Shown: in pieces, positions 1-9,528 of the stretch
Numbering within the stretch: the first letter of the stretch is position 1
Layout: each line of letters begins with the position of its first letter
NCBI RefSeq assembly: GCF_900112335.1
Contig: NZ_FOLG01000010.1
Coordinates: forward strand, 1 to 64,000
DNA from: Tropicimonas isoalkanivorans
Lineage (GTDB): Bacteria; Pseudomonadota; Alphaproteobacteria; Rhodobacterales; Rhodobacteraceae
Direction of reading: 5' to 3'
Length of the DNA: 64,000 bases
Notes under the pieces: generated by a model
Told to the model about the DNA's origin: nothing
Seen by the model: the letters and a program-made list of their open reading frames with translations, nothing else
Databases searched by the model: none
Translations under genes and position numbers: made by a program

Positions 1-113
<113 letters not shown>

Positions 114-152
114 TTAGGGGGCAACCTGCGGCCCGGTTCTCCATCGCGCGCG

Positions 153-180
153 AAGTATTGCGTCTGGGCGGGGAAATCAA
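153..180 (-). promoter_or_regulatory. Possible sigma70 promoter of tuf
   Basis: Read leftwards, TTGATT (175-180) and ATACTT (153-158) are separated by 16 bases and lie about 60 bases upstream of the EF-Tu start codon. The match to -35/-10 consensus is fair, not strong. It sits between the stop of the upstream lipoprotein gene and tuf, where a tuf promoter would be expected. Confidence 0.35.
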
Positions 181-240
181 GCGCATTGCGTGGATACGTG
201 CGGTGGAACGCCGCGGCACCCGCGCCCTTTCGCCCCGGGC

Positions 241-792
241 TCAGGGGTTCGGCGCGAACCAGTCCTCGTTCTCGCGCATCCAGTCCTCGATCTGGCCGGC
301 GGCGTTGGCGGCAAGGTTCGCCACCTGCTCGGTCCGGCTCTTGGTGTAGCCCGTGCCCACCACGAAGTCGGGGCTGACCGATTCCAGCACCGTGAACTGC
401 TTCGGCTCGGCATTGATCTTGCCGCCCGCCTCGTCGTCCCAGATTGTGACGTCGATGATCATCGCGGATTTCGGCGCCAGCAGGACCGGCACACCGGGCA
501 CCGCCACGGAGTAACCGAGCACGTGCACGGCGATGTGATAGAACTGGTCGCCCGTGTGTCCGGAGAAGCGGGCGTCGATGGCGTCCCGCATCGCGGCCTC
601 CCATTCGTCCGCGGACACGTCTCGCGACGGCGGCACCTGCTTCACGTCGTCGGCAACCACCACGATATGGCCGAGCTTGAAAGCCCCCAGCGGCTCCGGC
701 GGCCCCTGGCGGGTCACCTCCCCCGATCCGGCGCATCCCGCAAGTGCGGCAACGGCGAGGAGGGTGAACAGGCGGCGGGTCAGTCGGGTCAT
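241..792 (-). CDS. Putative lipoprotein of unknown function
   Basis: 183 residues starting at the ATG at 792. The N-terminus MTRLTRRLFTLLAVAALAGC is a lipoprotein signal with a lipobox (LAGC, modified Cys20), so the mature protein is predicted to be lipid-anchored in the periplasm. The mature part is mixed alpha/beta with no enzymatic motif I recognise; the C-terminus is acidic and Trp-rich. It is divergent from pdxJ, with 132 bases between the two start codons, and transcribed towards tuf. Longer in-frame extension upstream runs antisense through pdxJ and is not credible. Function unknown. Confidence 0.75.
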   Translation of the reverse strand: MTRLTRRLFTLLAVAALAGCAGSGEVTRQGPPEPLGAFKLGHIVVVADDVKQVPPSRDVSADEWEAAMRDAIDARFSGHTGDQFYHIAVHVLGYSVAVPGVPVLLAPKSAMIIDVTIWDDEAGGKINAEPKQFTVLESVSPDFVVGTGYTKSRTEQVANLAANAAGQIEDWMRENEDWFAPNP

Positions 793-924
793 GGCGGGCT
801 CGCGGGCGATGTCAGGTCTGTCGCACCGCCATAGCCGAGGGGACCGGCGCGCGCAATTTGGCCTCCGGTCTTTCCCAGTCGGCGTGGCCCGTCTATGTCT
901 GCTGGGCAACATGGAGGGACGGAG

Positions 925-1692
925 ATGACAGACTTCGCCGGGCGCCTGCGGCTGGGCGTGAACATCGACCACGTGGCCACCCTGCGCAATGCCCGCGGCG
1001 GCGCCGTGCCCGACCCGCTGCGCGCCGCCCGCCTCGCCGAAGCCGCGGGCGCGGACGGCATCACCGCGCACCTGCGGGAGGACCGCCGCCACATTCGCGA
1101 CGCCGACATCGAAGCCCTCGCGCGCGAGCTGACACTGCCGCTCAACATGGAGATGGCCGCCACGGAAGAGATGCAGGCCATCGCCCTCCGCCACCGCCCC
1201 CACGCGATCTGCGTCGTGCCGGAGCGCCGCGAGGAGCGCACAACCGAGGGCGGGCTGGAGGTGGCCGGCGACGAGGCCCGCCTCGCCCGTTTCATCGCGC
1301 CGCTGCGGGAGGCCGGCAGCCGCGTCTCGCTCTTCATCGCCGCCGATCCGGCCCAGATCGAGGCCGCCGCCCGCATCGGAGCCGCCGTGGTGGAACTGCA
1401 CACCGGCGCCTATTGCGACGCCCATGCCGAGGGCCGTTTCGACGCGCGGGACGCCGAACTCGCCCGCCTCCGCGACGCCGCCGCCCTGGCCCATTCGCTG
1501 GGGCTGGAAGTCCACGCCGGCCACGGGCTGGCGTTCGATACGGTCACGCCCATCGCCGCCTTCCCCGAGGTGGTCGAGCTCAACATCGGCCACTTCCTGA
1601 TCGGCGAGGCGGTTTTCGTCGGGCTGGAGGCGTCCATTCGTGAGATGCGCCGCCTGATGGATGCGGCTCGCACCGCCGAGGCCCCAGCGTGA
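925..1692 (+). CDS. pdxJ: Pyridoxine 5'-phosphate synthase
   Basis: 255 residues. PdxJ condenses 3-amino-2-oxopropyl phosphate with 1-deoxy-xylulose 5-phosphate to form pyridoxine 5'-phosphate, the last ring-forming step of DXP-dependent vitamin B6 synthesis. The family hallmark [16 protein letters not shown] is at residues 11-26, [11 protein letters not shown] at 47-57, followed by [11 protein letters not shown] and HTGAYCDAH, all typical of this TIM-barrel. The ATG at 925 is preceded by a strong GGAGGGACGGAG stretch, which decides the start over an upstream GTG-type extension. Its stop overlaps the GTG of the next gene (GTGA), implying translational coupling. Confidence 0.97.
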   Translation: MTDFAGRLRLGVNIDHVATLRNARGGAVPDPLRAARLAEAAGADGITAHLREDRRHIRDADIEALARELTLPLNMEMAATEEMQAIALRHRPHAICVVPERREERTTEGGLEVAGDEARLARFIAPLREAGSRVSLFIAADPAQIEAAARIGAAVVELHTGAYCDAHAEGRFDARDAELARLRDAAALAHSLGLEVHAGHGLAFDTVTPIAAFPEVVELNIGHFLIGEAVFVGLEASIREMRRLMDAARTAEAPA

Positions 1693-2168
1693 GCACGGCG
1701 CCGGCCGATCTCACACCGGCGGAGCGGAGCACCCTTGCCGAATGCATCCGCCGGGCCCACGCGGCAAGCGATGCGCCGGGAAAGGCCGGCATTTCCGCCG
1801 CCGTGATGAAGGACGGCGCCGTTCTGGCGTGGGGCGACAACCAGGTCTTCCTCGACCACGACGTCACCCGCCACGCCGAGGTCGTCGCCATGTCCCGCGC
1901 CACCGCCGCGCTCGGCGCGCCGGACCTGTCGGGGTGCACGCTGCTCTCCTCGCTCCAGCCCTGCGAGATGTGCCTGTCGGCCATGCGGTTCGCCGGAATC
2001 GACCGGGTGATCTTCGCCGCGACGAAGGCCCGTGTCGCGGCGAAGTATTTCATGTTCCCGGCGCTGTCGATCGACCAGTTCAAGGACGCCGACAAGACCT
2101 CGTTCCATTGGATCGGCGGGGTGCTGGAGGACGAGGTTGTCGCCCTCTACGCGGACGGCGACGAATAG
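1689..2168 (+). CDS. Cytidine/deoxycytidylate-type zinc deaminase (nucleoside or guanine deaminase)
   Basis: 159 residues from a GTG start at 1689 that overlaps the pdxJ stop. The zinc-dependent deaminase signature is complete: H62-A-E64 supplies one metal ligand and the proton shuttle, and P91-C92-E-M-C95 supplies the two cysteine ligands. Members of this family deaminate guanine, cytosine, tRNA adenosine or pterins; the short length and sequence resemble guanine/nucleoside deaminases rather than TadA. The substrate cannot be fixed from sequence alone. The tight overlap with pdxJ suggests co-expression, though no B6 role for such an enzyme is known to me. Confidence 0.85.
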   Translation: MSTAPADLTPAERSTLAECIRRAHAASDAPGKAGISAAVMKDGAVLAWGDNQVFLDHDVTRHAEVVAMSRATAALGAPDLSGCTLLSSLQPCEMCLSAMRFAGIDRVIFAATKARVAAKYFMFPALSIDQFKDADKTSFHWIGGVLEDEVVALYADGDE

Positions 2169-2223
2169 CGATGCGCCGGCGCCGACCTCCCTTCAGGCCG
2201 ATGACGTCGCGCGGCAGGCGACC

Positions 2224-3009
2224 GTGAGGGCCGCGCTCGCGCTGCTCCTCGCGCCGTTCCGCCTCGTCCGCGCGGCGCTGCCGTTCGTCTGGGTGCTCCT
2301 GCTGGCCGCCTCGCTGGCGCTGAACGTCGCCGTGCTCACCGTCACCAGCGTCTACACTCTCGCCAGCAGTGCACTCTCGGCGGTGGGCATCGGCACCGTC
2401 GCCAGCCGGACCGCAGCCACGGAGGCTGCCTTGCGGGCCGAACGTGACGTGGCCCGCCGCACCGCCGCCACCGCCACCCGCCGCGCCGAACGGGACGCGG
2501 CGCGCGCCGCCCAGCGAAAGGCCACCGCCCGCATCGGCCGGGAAACCGCGCGTGGCGTCACGCGCCGCGTGCAGCGTGCCACCGCCCGCAACATCACCTC
2601 TGTGACCGGCGAGGCGATCCCCGTCCTCGGCGTTGCGATCATCGCCGGCGCGCTGGCGATGGAGGTGAACGACGCCTGCGACACCGCCCGCGACATGGCG
2701 GGGCTGGAGGCCGCGCTTGCCGCCGAGGGCGACCCCGAAGCCGCCCGCGAGAGCGCGATGGACGCCTTCGACTGCGTCGCGATGATCCGCGAAAAACTGC
2801 CCGATTACGAGGACATCCCCTCGCGGCAGGACGTCTGGGCCACGATGCGCGACGCCCCCGCCCAGGCCTGGGAGGCCGCCCGCGCCGCCGGGATCGAGGC
2901 CTCACAAGTGGACCGGTCCGCCGCGGCGGGCGGGGTCTCAGGCTATGTCTGGAGCCTGTTCGACGGCTTGGACGCCCTCCTGTCCGATGCGCCTCCCGAC
3001 GCGGAATGA
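2224..3009 (+). CDS. Hypothetical membrane-anchored protein
   Basis: About 261 residues if the GTG at 2224 is used; in-frame ATGs further upstream lie inside the deaminase gene. One hydrophobic segment lies at about residues 15-45 (PFVWVLLLAASLALNVAVLT), followed by a long Ala/Arg-rich region with many ARR/AER repeats that is likely helical or coiled coil, a second apolar segment (IPVLGVAIIAGALAME) and an acidic C-terminal region. No family recognised. It follows the deaminase after 55 bases and may share its transcript. Start uncertain. Confidence 0.55.
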   Translation: MRAALALLLAPFRLVRAALPFVWVLLLAASLALNVAVLTVTSVYTLASSALSAVGIGTVASRTAATEAALRAERDVARRTAATATRRAERDAARAAQRKATARIGRETARGVTRRVQRATARNITSVTGEAIPVLGVAIIAGALAMEVNDACDTARDMAGLEAALAAEGDPEAARESAMDAFDCVAMIREKLPDYEDIPSRQDVWATMRDAPAQAWEAARAAGIEASQVDRSAAAGGVSGYVWSLFDGLDALLSDAPPDAE

Positions 3010-3118
3010 CGGCGCGTCCGTCGCACCGGCCACAGCCAAGCCTTCCGCGACAGCCGCCATATTTTCACCAAGCCGTCTGCGTAACATCCCGGCGATAGAG
3101 ACCAGACCGGAGGCAGTG

Positions 3119-3562
3119 ATGACTGTGATGCACGTCCGTGTTTTCAGGTTCGTCCTCAATTTCATCGGCTTGACCGCCTTGGTGCTCGCGATCTCGATCG
3201 CGGCCGACGTGTTCTTCCAGGTCGAACTCGGCAACGCAGGCACATCGATCCTGCCGCTGCTTCTCGCGGCATCCCTCGAAGGGTCGCACCACATCCGCCG
3301 CTATGGCGAGGCCCCGACGAAAGGGGCGATCTGGCGGGCCGCGCTGCTCATGACGCTTCTTGCAACCGGCCTGTCGCTGATCTTCGTAGCCGTCTGGCTG
3401 TCGGTCGACACCGAAACCCTCCGCACCCTCGGTGAAGCGCCGCTGGTCGCGTGGCCAATACTCTTCGTCGTGGTGATCGCCCTCAATCTCGTTGTGAGCC
3501 GGGGCGGGATCGGTGTCGGCATCCGCTCGGGAAGACGGGCCATGGCCAAGGCCGCGCATTGA
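3119..3562 (+). CDS. Small polytopic membrane protein, ABZJ_00895-like
   Basis: 147 residues starting at the ATG at 3119, preceded by GGAGGCAG. There are four predicted membrane segments at roughly residues 8-28, 35-55, 75-97 and 110-130. The central stretch ILPLLLAASLEG followed by RRYGEAPTKG resembles the small ABZJ_00895 membrane family (recalled, not searched). Function unknown. It is convergent with the following LysR gene, whose stop is 22 bases away. Confidence 0.6.
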   Translation: MTVMHVRVFRFVLNFIGLTALVLAISIAADVFFQVELGNAGTSILPLLLAASLEGSHHIRRYGEAPTKGAIWRAALLMTLLATGLSLIFVAVWLSVDTETLRTLGEAPLVAWPILFVVVIALNLVVSRGGIGVGIRSGRRAMAKAAH

Positions 3563-3584
3563 ACGGCCGCGGCGCGCGGCGGCG

Positions 3585-4478
3585 TCACTCGACCAGTCCG
3601 CTCGCCGCCAGTTCCGCCTTGAGCCAGCGCCGAAACGCCCGCTGCGGCGCGCGGCGGAGCCCCTCCGCGCCCGAGACCAGCCAATAGGCCAGCCCGGTCG
3701 CGCGCCGCTTGCCGGGAAAGGGCTCCACCAGCGTGCCCCGCTCAAGCTGGTCATGCACCAGCGCGTCCCACGCCAGGAACACCCCTGCCCCCGTCATCGC
3801 CGCGTCCATGCAGAGCCCTGCGTCGGAAAACACCGGTCCCTCCGCCAGAATGTCCTCGCTCAGCCCCTCCGGCCCCAGCCAGACCGACCAATCCACCATC
3901 GCATGGGCGTCCCGAATGACCGGCATCCCCGCCAGATCCGCCGGCCGCTGGAGCCGCGCGGCATTCTGCACCCCGCAGACAGGAAACATGCGGTGCGCGA
4001 AGAGCCGCTCCGCCCGCACCCCAGGCCAACCGCCCCGACCCACCCGGACGCACAGGTCGATGTCGGACTGATCGGGGTTGACGAACGCCGTCTCGGCTTG
4101 CAGCCGAACTTGTATGCCCGGGTTCTCCGCGCCGAAGCGTGCCAGCCGGAACACCAGCCAGCGCGTCGCGAAGAGCGGTGGGGCGGAGATCGTCAGCCGC
4201 GCCTCCGACCGGTCGAACCCCCGCCCGACCGCCGCCGCGAGCCGCGCGAACCCCGCCGATAGGTGCCCCGCCACCTCCGCCCCGAGCGCGGTCGGCACCA
4301 TCCCCGCCGGCGTCCGCTCGAACAGGGGCACGCCAAAAATCCGCTCGACCCGGCTCACTTGCTGGCTCACCGCCCCGGGCGTCACGCCAAGCTCCGCGGC
4401 CGCCGCGCCGAGCGAGCCCCGGCGCGCCACAACCTCCACCGCGCGGAGGCCGGCAAGGGGAACGCGGTTCAGATCCAT
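3585..4478 (-). CDS. LysR-family transcriptional regulator, GcvA-like
   Basis: 297 residues. The N-terminal winged helix-turn-helix (about residues 7-65, RGSLGAAAAELGVTPGAVSQ) is the LysR DNA-binding domain; the rest is the two-lobed inducer-binding domain. The form LNRVPLAGLRAVEVVARRGS at the N-terminus and the ISAPPLFATRWLVFRLARF segment are typical of the GcvA subgroup. It is transcribed away from a small ORF at 4553; LysR proteins commonly control the divergent gene, so that ORF is a candidate target. The effector is unknown. Confidence 0.88.
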   Translation of the reverse strand: MDLNRVPLAGLRAVEVVARRGSLGAAAAELGVTPGAVSQQVSRVERIFGVPLFERTPAGMVPTALGAEVAGHLSAGFARLAAAVGRGFDRSEARLTISAPPLFATRWLVFRLARFGAENPGIQVRLQAETAFVNPDQSDIDLCVRVGRGGWPGVRAERLFAHRMFPVCGVQNAARLQRPADLAGMPVIRDAHAMVDWSVWLGPEGLSEDILAEGPVFSDAGLCMDAAMTGAGVFLAWDALVHDQLERGTLVEPFPGKRRATGLAYWLVSGAEGLRRAPQRAFRRWLKAELAASGLVE

Positions 4479-4552
4479 CGTTTAGCTATCCTGAATACCC
4501 CATCAGCCGGATTCGATCTGTGTCCCACTTATTGTGGCATATTATCCCCGCC

Positions 4553-4741
4553 ATGAAACAGTTCATTGCAGCCCGCCTCAAGGCCTTCGCCACCCGGCGC
4601 CCGCCTTATGCCCCGGTCCCACCCGATCCGCTGGACCACCCCGCCCTGCGCAACCTCTCCCCCCGTGCGCTGGCCGACCTGCCCATGCCGCGACCGGCTC
4701 CACGCCCCTGCCCTCGCGACGGACAGTCCGGCGCCAGTTGA
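4553..4741 (+). CDS. Small hypothetical protein divergent from LysR gene
   Basis: 62 residues, MKQFIAARLKAFATRRPP at the N-terminus, Pro/Arg/Ala-rich, with LRNLSPRALADLPM in the middle, faintly reminiscent of the 'RELADLG' motif of DUF1127 proteins. There is no strong ribosome binding site. It fills the gap between the LysR start (75 bases away, divergent) and acpS (30 bases downstream). Existence is plausible because of its position as the divergent partner of a LysR gene, but coding evidence is weak. Confidence 0.35.
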   Translation: MKQFIAARLKAFATRRPPYAPVPPDPLDHPALRNLSPRALADLPMPRPAPRPCPRDGQSGAS

Positions 4742-4771
4742 CCCCCGCCCCGGCTTGGCTCACCAAGACGC

Positions 4772-5185
4772 ATGATTCTCGGCATCGGCACCGACCTCGC
4801 GAATATCGACCGTATCCAGGGCACGCTGGACAGGTTCGGCGACCGCTTCCGCAACCGCGTCTTCACCGAGACCGAGCAGCGCAAGGCGGAACGCCGCGCC
4901 GACACCGCCGGCACCTACGCCAAACGGTGGGCGGCGAAGGAGGCGTGTTCCAAGGCGCTCGGCACCGGCCTGCGCATGGGCATCGCGTGGAAGGACATGG
5001 CGGTGAGCAATCTCGCCACCGGCCAGCCCGTGATGCATGTCACCGGCTGGGCCGCCGAACGCCTCGCCGAGATGACGCCCCCCGGCCACGAAGCGATCAT
5101 CCATGTCACGCTCACGGACGACCACCCCTGGGCGCAGGCCTTCGTGGTGATCGAGGCCCGCCCGCTGCCACCGCGGGGCGCTTGA
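4772..5185 (+). CDS. acpS: Holo-[acyl-carrier-protein] synthase
   Basis: 137 residues. AcpS transfers the 4'-phosphopantetheine arm of CoA to the serine of apo-ACP, activating it for fatty-acid synthesis. The two magnesium/CoA-binding motifs are present: [12 protein letters not shown] at residues 4-15 and [15 protein letters not shown] at about 52-66. C-terminal ITHVTLTDD-type strand ([18 protein letters not shown]) is also typical. The length is normal. It begins the acpS-lepB-rnc-era run conserved in alphaproteobacteria. Confidence 0.96.
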   Translation: MILGIGTDLANIDRIQGTLDRFGDRFRNRVFTETEQRKAERRADTAGTYAKRWAAKEACSKALGTGLRMGIAWKDMAVSNLATGQPVMHVTGWAAERLAEMTPPGHEAIIHVTLTDDHPWAQAFVVIEARPLPPRGA

Positions 5186-5255
5186 CACCCCGCGCCGGCC
5201 CGCTCATGAAGCGCCAAGCCCGCCGGAACGGGCGAGACAGGCTTGAGGAACGGGC

Positions 5256-6032
5256 ATGAGCGACGCGGTCGAAGGCATCTGGGAAACCATCAAGACGATC
5301 TTCTGGGCGCTCCTGATCGCCGGCGTCTTTCGCACGCTCTTCTTTCAGCCGTTCTGGATTCCCTCCGGCTCGATGAAGGACACGCTGCTGATCGGCGATT
5401 TCCTCTTCGTCAATAAAATGGCCTACGGCTACTCCCAGTATTCCTGTCCCTTCGGCCTCTGCCCGATCGACGGGCGCCTCCTAGGCTCCGACCCCGAGCG
5501 GGGCGACGTGGTGGTCTTCCGCCACCCCGTCAATGGCACCGACTTCATCAAGCGCCTGATCGGCCTGCCCGGCGACCGCATCCAGATGAAGGACGGCGTC
5601 CTGCACATCAACGGCGAACCGGTCGAGATGGAGCCCGCCGGCGTCTTCGTGGAAGACATGGCGCCCCAGGGGCCGCAGCAGCTCATGCCGCGCTGCTCCA
5701 ACGGCCCCGTCGGCCAGGGCGGGATCTGCGAGAAAGAACGCTTCATCGAGACCCTGCCCAACGGCGTCAGCCACTCGATCCTCGACATCGGCCTCGGCCC
5801 CAACGACAACACGCCGGTCTTCACCGTGCCCGAGGGCCATTACTTCTTCATGGGCGACAACCGGGACAACTCCACCGACAGCCGCGTCAACCAGATCGCG
5901 CGCGGCGTCGGCATGGTCCCGGCCGAGAACCTGATCGGCCGCGCCGACCGGATCATGTTCTCCTCCGCCGGACGTTCGCTGTTCTTCGTCTGGACCTGGC
6001 GCCCGGATCGGCTGTTCAAGAAGATCGAATGA
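5256..6032 (+). CDS. lepB: Signal peptidase I
   Basis: 258 residues. Membrane serine protease that removes signal peptides from exported proteins at the periplasmic face. One N-terminal membrane segment (about residues 14-31) is followed by the box-B motif PSGSMKDTL with catalytic Ser39, the catalytic lysine in [10 protein letters not shown] (Lys99), and the box-E motif [12 protein letters not shown] near residue 200. The insertion [10 protein letters not shown], with two cysteines, precedes box C. The ATG at 5256 follows AGGAACGGGC. The stop overlaps the rnc start (ATGA). Confidence 0.97.
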   Translation: MSDAVEGIWETIKTIFWALLIAGVFRTLFFQPFWIPSGSMKDTLLIGDFLFVNKMAYGYSQYSCPFGLCPIDGRLLGSDPERGDVVVFRHPVNGTDFIKRLIGLPGDRIQMKDGVLHINGEPVEMEPAGVFVEDMAPQGPQQLMPRCSNGPVGQGGICEKERFIETLPNGVSHSILDIGLGPNDNTPVFTVPEGHYFFMGDNRDNSTDSRVNQIARGVGMVPAENLIGRADRIMFSSAGRSLFFVWTWRPDRLFKKIE

Positions 6033-6709
6033 GACTCTCGGCCGAATTGAAAGCCTTCGAGTCGCGCCTGGGCCACCGGTTCACCCGCCCGGAGGTGCTG
6101 GTGCGCGCCCTCACCCATCCCTCGCTCGCCTCCGAAACCCGCCCCTCCAACCAACGGCTGGAATTCCTCGGCGACCGGGTGCTGAACCTGGTGATTGCCG
6201 AAGCGCTCTTCCGTCATGACAGGCTGGCCGACGAAGGGCAGCTCGCCCCCCGTTACAACGCCCTCGTCCGCAAGGAGACCTGCGCCGACGTGGCCCGCCA
6301 GATCGACCTCGGCGCGGCTCTGAAGCTCGGCCGCTCCGAGATGATGTCCGGCGGCCGCCGCAAGAACGCCCTGCTCGGCGACGCGATGGAGGCCGTCATC
6401 GCCGCGATCTACCTCGACGCCGGTCTGGACACCGCGAAGTCCATCATCCTGCGCCTTTGGGGCACCCGGATCGAGGCCGCCGAAAACCACGCGCGCGACG
6501 CCAAGACGGCGCTGCAGGAGTGGGCGCAGGCGCGCGGCATGGCCCCCCCGGCCTACGTCGAAACCGCCCGCAGCGGCCCGGACCATGCACCGGCCTTCAC
6601 CATCGCCGCCACGCTTGCGAACGGCGAAACCGAAACCGCCACAGCCGGATCAAAGCGCCAGGCCGAACAGGCCGCCGCCGCCGCCCTCCTCGCCCGCCTG
6701 GACGGCTGA
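6029..6709 (+). CDS. rnc: Ribonuclease III
   Basis: 226 residues. Cuts double-stranded RNA, including rRNA precursors. The signature [17 protein letters not shown] carries the metal-binding Glu45 and Asp49; the second acidic set is in [19 protein letters not shown] double-stranded-RNA binding domain occupies about residues 150-224 ([10 protein letters not shown] to [13 protein letters not shown]). The start overlaps the lepB stop, so the two are probably translated as a coupled pair. Confidence 0.97.
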   Translation: MRLSAELKAFESRLGHRFTRPEVLVRALTHPSLASETRPSNQRLEFLGDRVLNLVIAEALFRHDRLADEGQLAPRYNALVRKETCADVARQIDLGAALKLGRSEMMSGGRRKNALLGDAMEAVIAAIYLDAGLDTAKSIILRLWGTRIEAAENHARDAKTALQEWAQARGMAPPAYVETARSGPDHAPAFTIAATLANGETETATAGSKRQAEQAAAAALLARLDG

Positions 6710-6766
6710 GCGCGACCTCCCGCGCCCGCCACAGGCACCGCCCTGCGTTGTAGGCGCGCCCCAGCC

Positions 6767-6790
6767 CCTTCTTGTTGGCCCAAATACCCA
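6767..6790. repeat. Single copy of a 24-base intergenic repeat
   Basis: A 24-base block starting CCTTCTTGTTGG and ending AAATACCCA lies in the rnc-era gap. It is identical at 23 of 24 positions to 18352-18375, which forms one arm of a long inverted repeat between two convergent genes. Here I do not see the opposite arm, so it looks like a half element. Confidence 0.7.
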
Positions 6791-6926
6791 ATGGCCCACC
6801 ACCGGCCACACCGACCGGCGCAGGCGGCGCGCGCCCCGGCGAATTCACGCGGCCCCGCCGGCCTGCCACTGGCGCCCCGGCGCGGGATAGCGTACATCCC
6901 CGGCCCTGAACCGGAGGTTTGACACC

Positions 6927-7831
<905 letters not shown>

Positions 7832-7835
<4 letters not shown>

Positions 7836-8158
7836 GCCGACTTGCCTCGGGCCTGTGGGTGCAGGCGTACCTGATGCGCCTGCAGATCGAGACCATCCCG
7901 GCCTACGTCCTCGCGCACGGCGACGACACCGCCGGCGCGATTCTCGTCAAGCTGAATCCCCTCGACGGCACGGCGCGCCTCTTCCAGCGCGTCATGGCGA
8001 TGGACGGCTCCCGCCCGTGGGACGTTCTGGCCGACGGCCCGGAAAACGAGGTCGACGCCGCGATCGCCCGCCAGCGCAAATCCGACCCCGACCTGTGGGT
8101 GATCGAGGTCGAAAGCCGCGCGGGCCGACATATGCTGGACGAGCCGGGCCTGGACTGA
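7832..8158 (+). CDS. DUF1491-like protein of unknown function
   Basis: 108 residues from a GTG at 7832 that overlaps the era stop (GTGA). Sequence LASGLWVQAYLMRLQIETIPAYVLAHGDDTAG... with GAILVKLNPLDG and a C-terminal DPDLWVIEVESRAGRHMLDEPGL fits the alphaproteobacterial DUF1491 family, which usually sits between era and recO. There is no catalytic motif. Translational coupling to era suggests constitutive co-expression. Confidence 0.8.
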
Positions 8159-8233
8159 CCGGCCCGCGCCCCGGCACCTACCACGTTTTCCGCCTTACAC
8201 CCGATATGGGAATCATCTGCGGCAGCTCGCGCC

Positions 8234-9196
8234 TCACGCCGCCGGCGCGGCGAAGAACCGGCTCCCCGGCGCCATCAGGCGCGTGGCTCCCAAGGACAGC
8301 GCCCGCGCGCCGCTGCCAAGCTTGAACCGCACCAGCCCCGGCGCGGCCGCCGTGTCGAGCACGTCCAGATCGAGCTGCTTCACGCCACGGTCCCGCAGCC
8401 ACAGCATCGCCCGCCACAACAGCAGGTTGTGTGCCGCCGTCTCCCGCCCCGCCGGCCCCGTCCAGCCGACGTGATAGCTGGCGCCCGGACTGTGGACCAG
8501 AAACAGCATCGCGGCCGCCGGCAACCCGCCCTTCCACGCTGTGAAAAGCCGGGCCGAACCGGGTCCACCGGCGGCAACCCAGGCCCGCGTGAACTCCGGC
8601 GGGACAGAGCGGTAGCCGCGGGCGCGGGACTGGATCACTTCCTTGCGCAGCAGCCAATGGTCCTGTTTCGGCGGCATCGGCGCGTCGCGGATCTCCAACC
8701 CTTCCAGCTCCGCCTGTTCGGCACGCTTGAGGCGATTCCGCCACTTTCCGCTCATCCGCGCACGCAATTCGTCCTCCGACGCGTCGACGCGCAAGCTCGC
8801 AAGGGTACAGGGCGTCACGGCCTCCAGCCAGCCGCTCTCGGCCAGAGGATCGCCACAGGCGTCGATCTCGGGCGTCACCGCCACGGCGCGGTGCTCCTGC
8901 CGCAGCCGCTCGAGCAGCGCGTTGAGCGCCGCCCGCCGTTCCTCGAGCGGCACCTCCGCCTCCCACACCGGCCCGCGGGAAAGCAACGCGGCCTGACCCA
9001 GCAGTGGCCAGCGCCGAACCAGAACCTGTGCCGAGGCCCGCACCGGGCCGCTTGGCCCGGCGGACAGCGCAAAGCGGCGCACCCTGCACCCTGTCGCTTC
9101 GCACGCCTGTCCATAGATCTCGTGCTGTTGCATCGGCAAGGCGGAAAGCCCCTGCGGCAACCTCAGCGACTCGGTTTCGATCCAGTCGAGTTTCAT
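8234..9196 (-). CDS. GNAT/FemAB-like acyltransferase
   Basis: 320 residues from the ATG at 9196. A tandem GNAT/FemAB arrangement is suggested: the N-terminal half covers the first transferase-like fold and the C-terminal half contains KWRNRLKRAEQAELEG, LLRKEVIQSRARGY, and GASYHVGWTGPAGRETAAHNLLLWRAM, a pattern typical of acetyltransferase family 6 (BioF2-like/FemAB) proteins that add amino-acyl or acyl groups to peptidoglycan, lipids or proteins. The substrate is unknown. It is divergent from a small ORF and the mipZ region. A longer upstream in-frame extension overlaps the opposite-strand ORF and is unlikely. Confidence 0.7.
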   Translation of the reverse strand: MKLDWIETESLRLPQGLSALPMQQHEIYGQACEATGCRVRRFALSAGPSGPVRASAQVLVRRWPLLGQAALLSRGPVWEAEVPLEERRAALNALLERLRQEHRAVAVTPEIDACGDPLAESGWLEAVTPCTLASLRVDASEDELRARMSGKWRNRLKRAEQAELEGLEIRDAPMPPKQDHWLLRKEVIQSRARGYRSVPPEFTRAWVAAGGPGSARLFTAWKGGLPAAAMLFLVHSPGASYHVGWTGPAGRETAAHNLLLWRAMLWLRDRGVKQLDLDVLDTAAAPGLVRFKLGSGARALSLGATRLMAPGSRFFAAPAA

Positions 9197-9201
9197 GGCA
9201 C

Positions 9202-9236
9202 CATTAACGCCGCTGAAACATAAGGCACGGTTAATG
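9202..9236. promoter_or_regulatory. Inverted repeat in divergent intergenic region
   Basis: CATTAAC (9202-9208) and GTTAATG (9230-9236) form a perfect 7-bp inverted repeat with a 21-base spacer, in the AT-richer gap just upstream of the acyltransferase start at 9196. Each arm contains TTAA. The CtrA consensus is TTAA-N7-TTAA; the spacing here does not fit it, so the identity of a binding protein is open. Confidence 0.3.
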
Positions 9237-9245
9237 CTAGCTAGT

Positions 9246-9395
9246 ATGACACAAAAACCGTTTCGCGTCCTTGGCGTCAGTGCCGCACCGCCCCGCCCCA
9301 CGTTCCGCAGCGCGCTCTGGCTCGCCTGCGCTCTTTCCATCACCGCCCTGCCGCCCTTGGTGCTGGTCGAGGCACTGCTGCGCTGGTTCATGTGA
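9246..9395 (+). CDS. Small single-pass membrane protein (hypothetical)
   Basis: 49 residues from the ATG at 9246, MTQKPFRVLGVSAAPPRP then a hydrophobic helix (about residues 22-45, SALWLACALSITALPPLVLV). No clear ribosome binding site. It lies between the divergent acyltransferase and mipZ. A strongly hydrophobic helix flanked by basic residues gives some support; otherwise nothing is known. Confidence 0.35.
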   Translation: MTQKPFRVLGVSAAPPRPTFRSALWLACALSITALPPLVLVEALLRWFM

Positions 9396-9528
9396 CCGAT
9401 GCCCCACGGGTTCCCGGGGCGCAGGGCAGAGACACAACATTTGCCCTTTTCCTTTCCCCCATGTGGCAGTACTGCCACCATCGCCGCAGCCCACGGCCGG
9501 GCAACGTCAGCAACCGGAGAGCGCAGCC

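Noticed and set aside
241-1593. 450-residue version of the lipoprotein gene
   Set aside because: The extra N-terminal part is antisense to pdxJ and would hide the lipoprotein signal peptide that begins at 792.
9202-9236. CtrA binding site
   Set aside because: TTAA half sites are present but 23 bases apart and inverted rather than the direct TTAA-N7-TTAA of CtrA.
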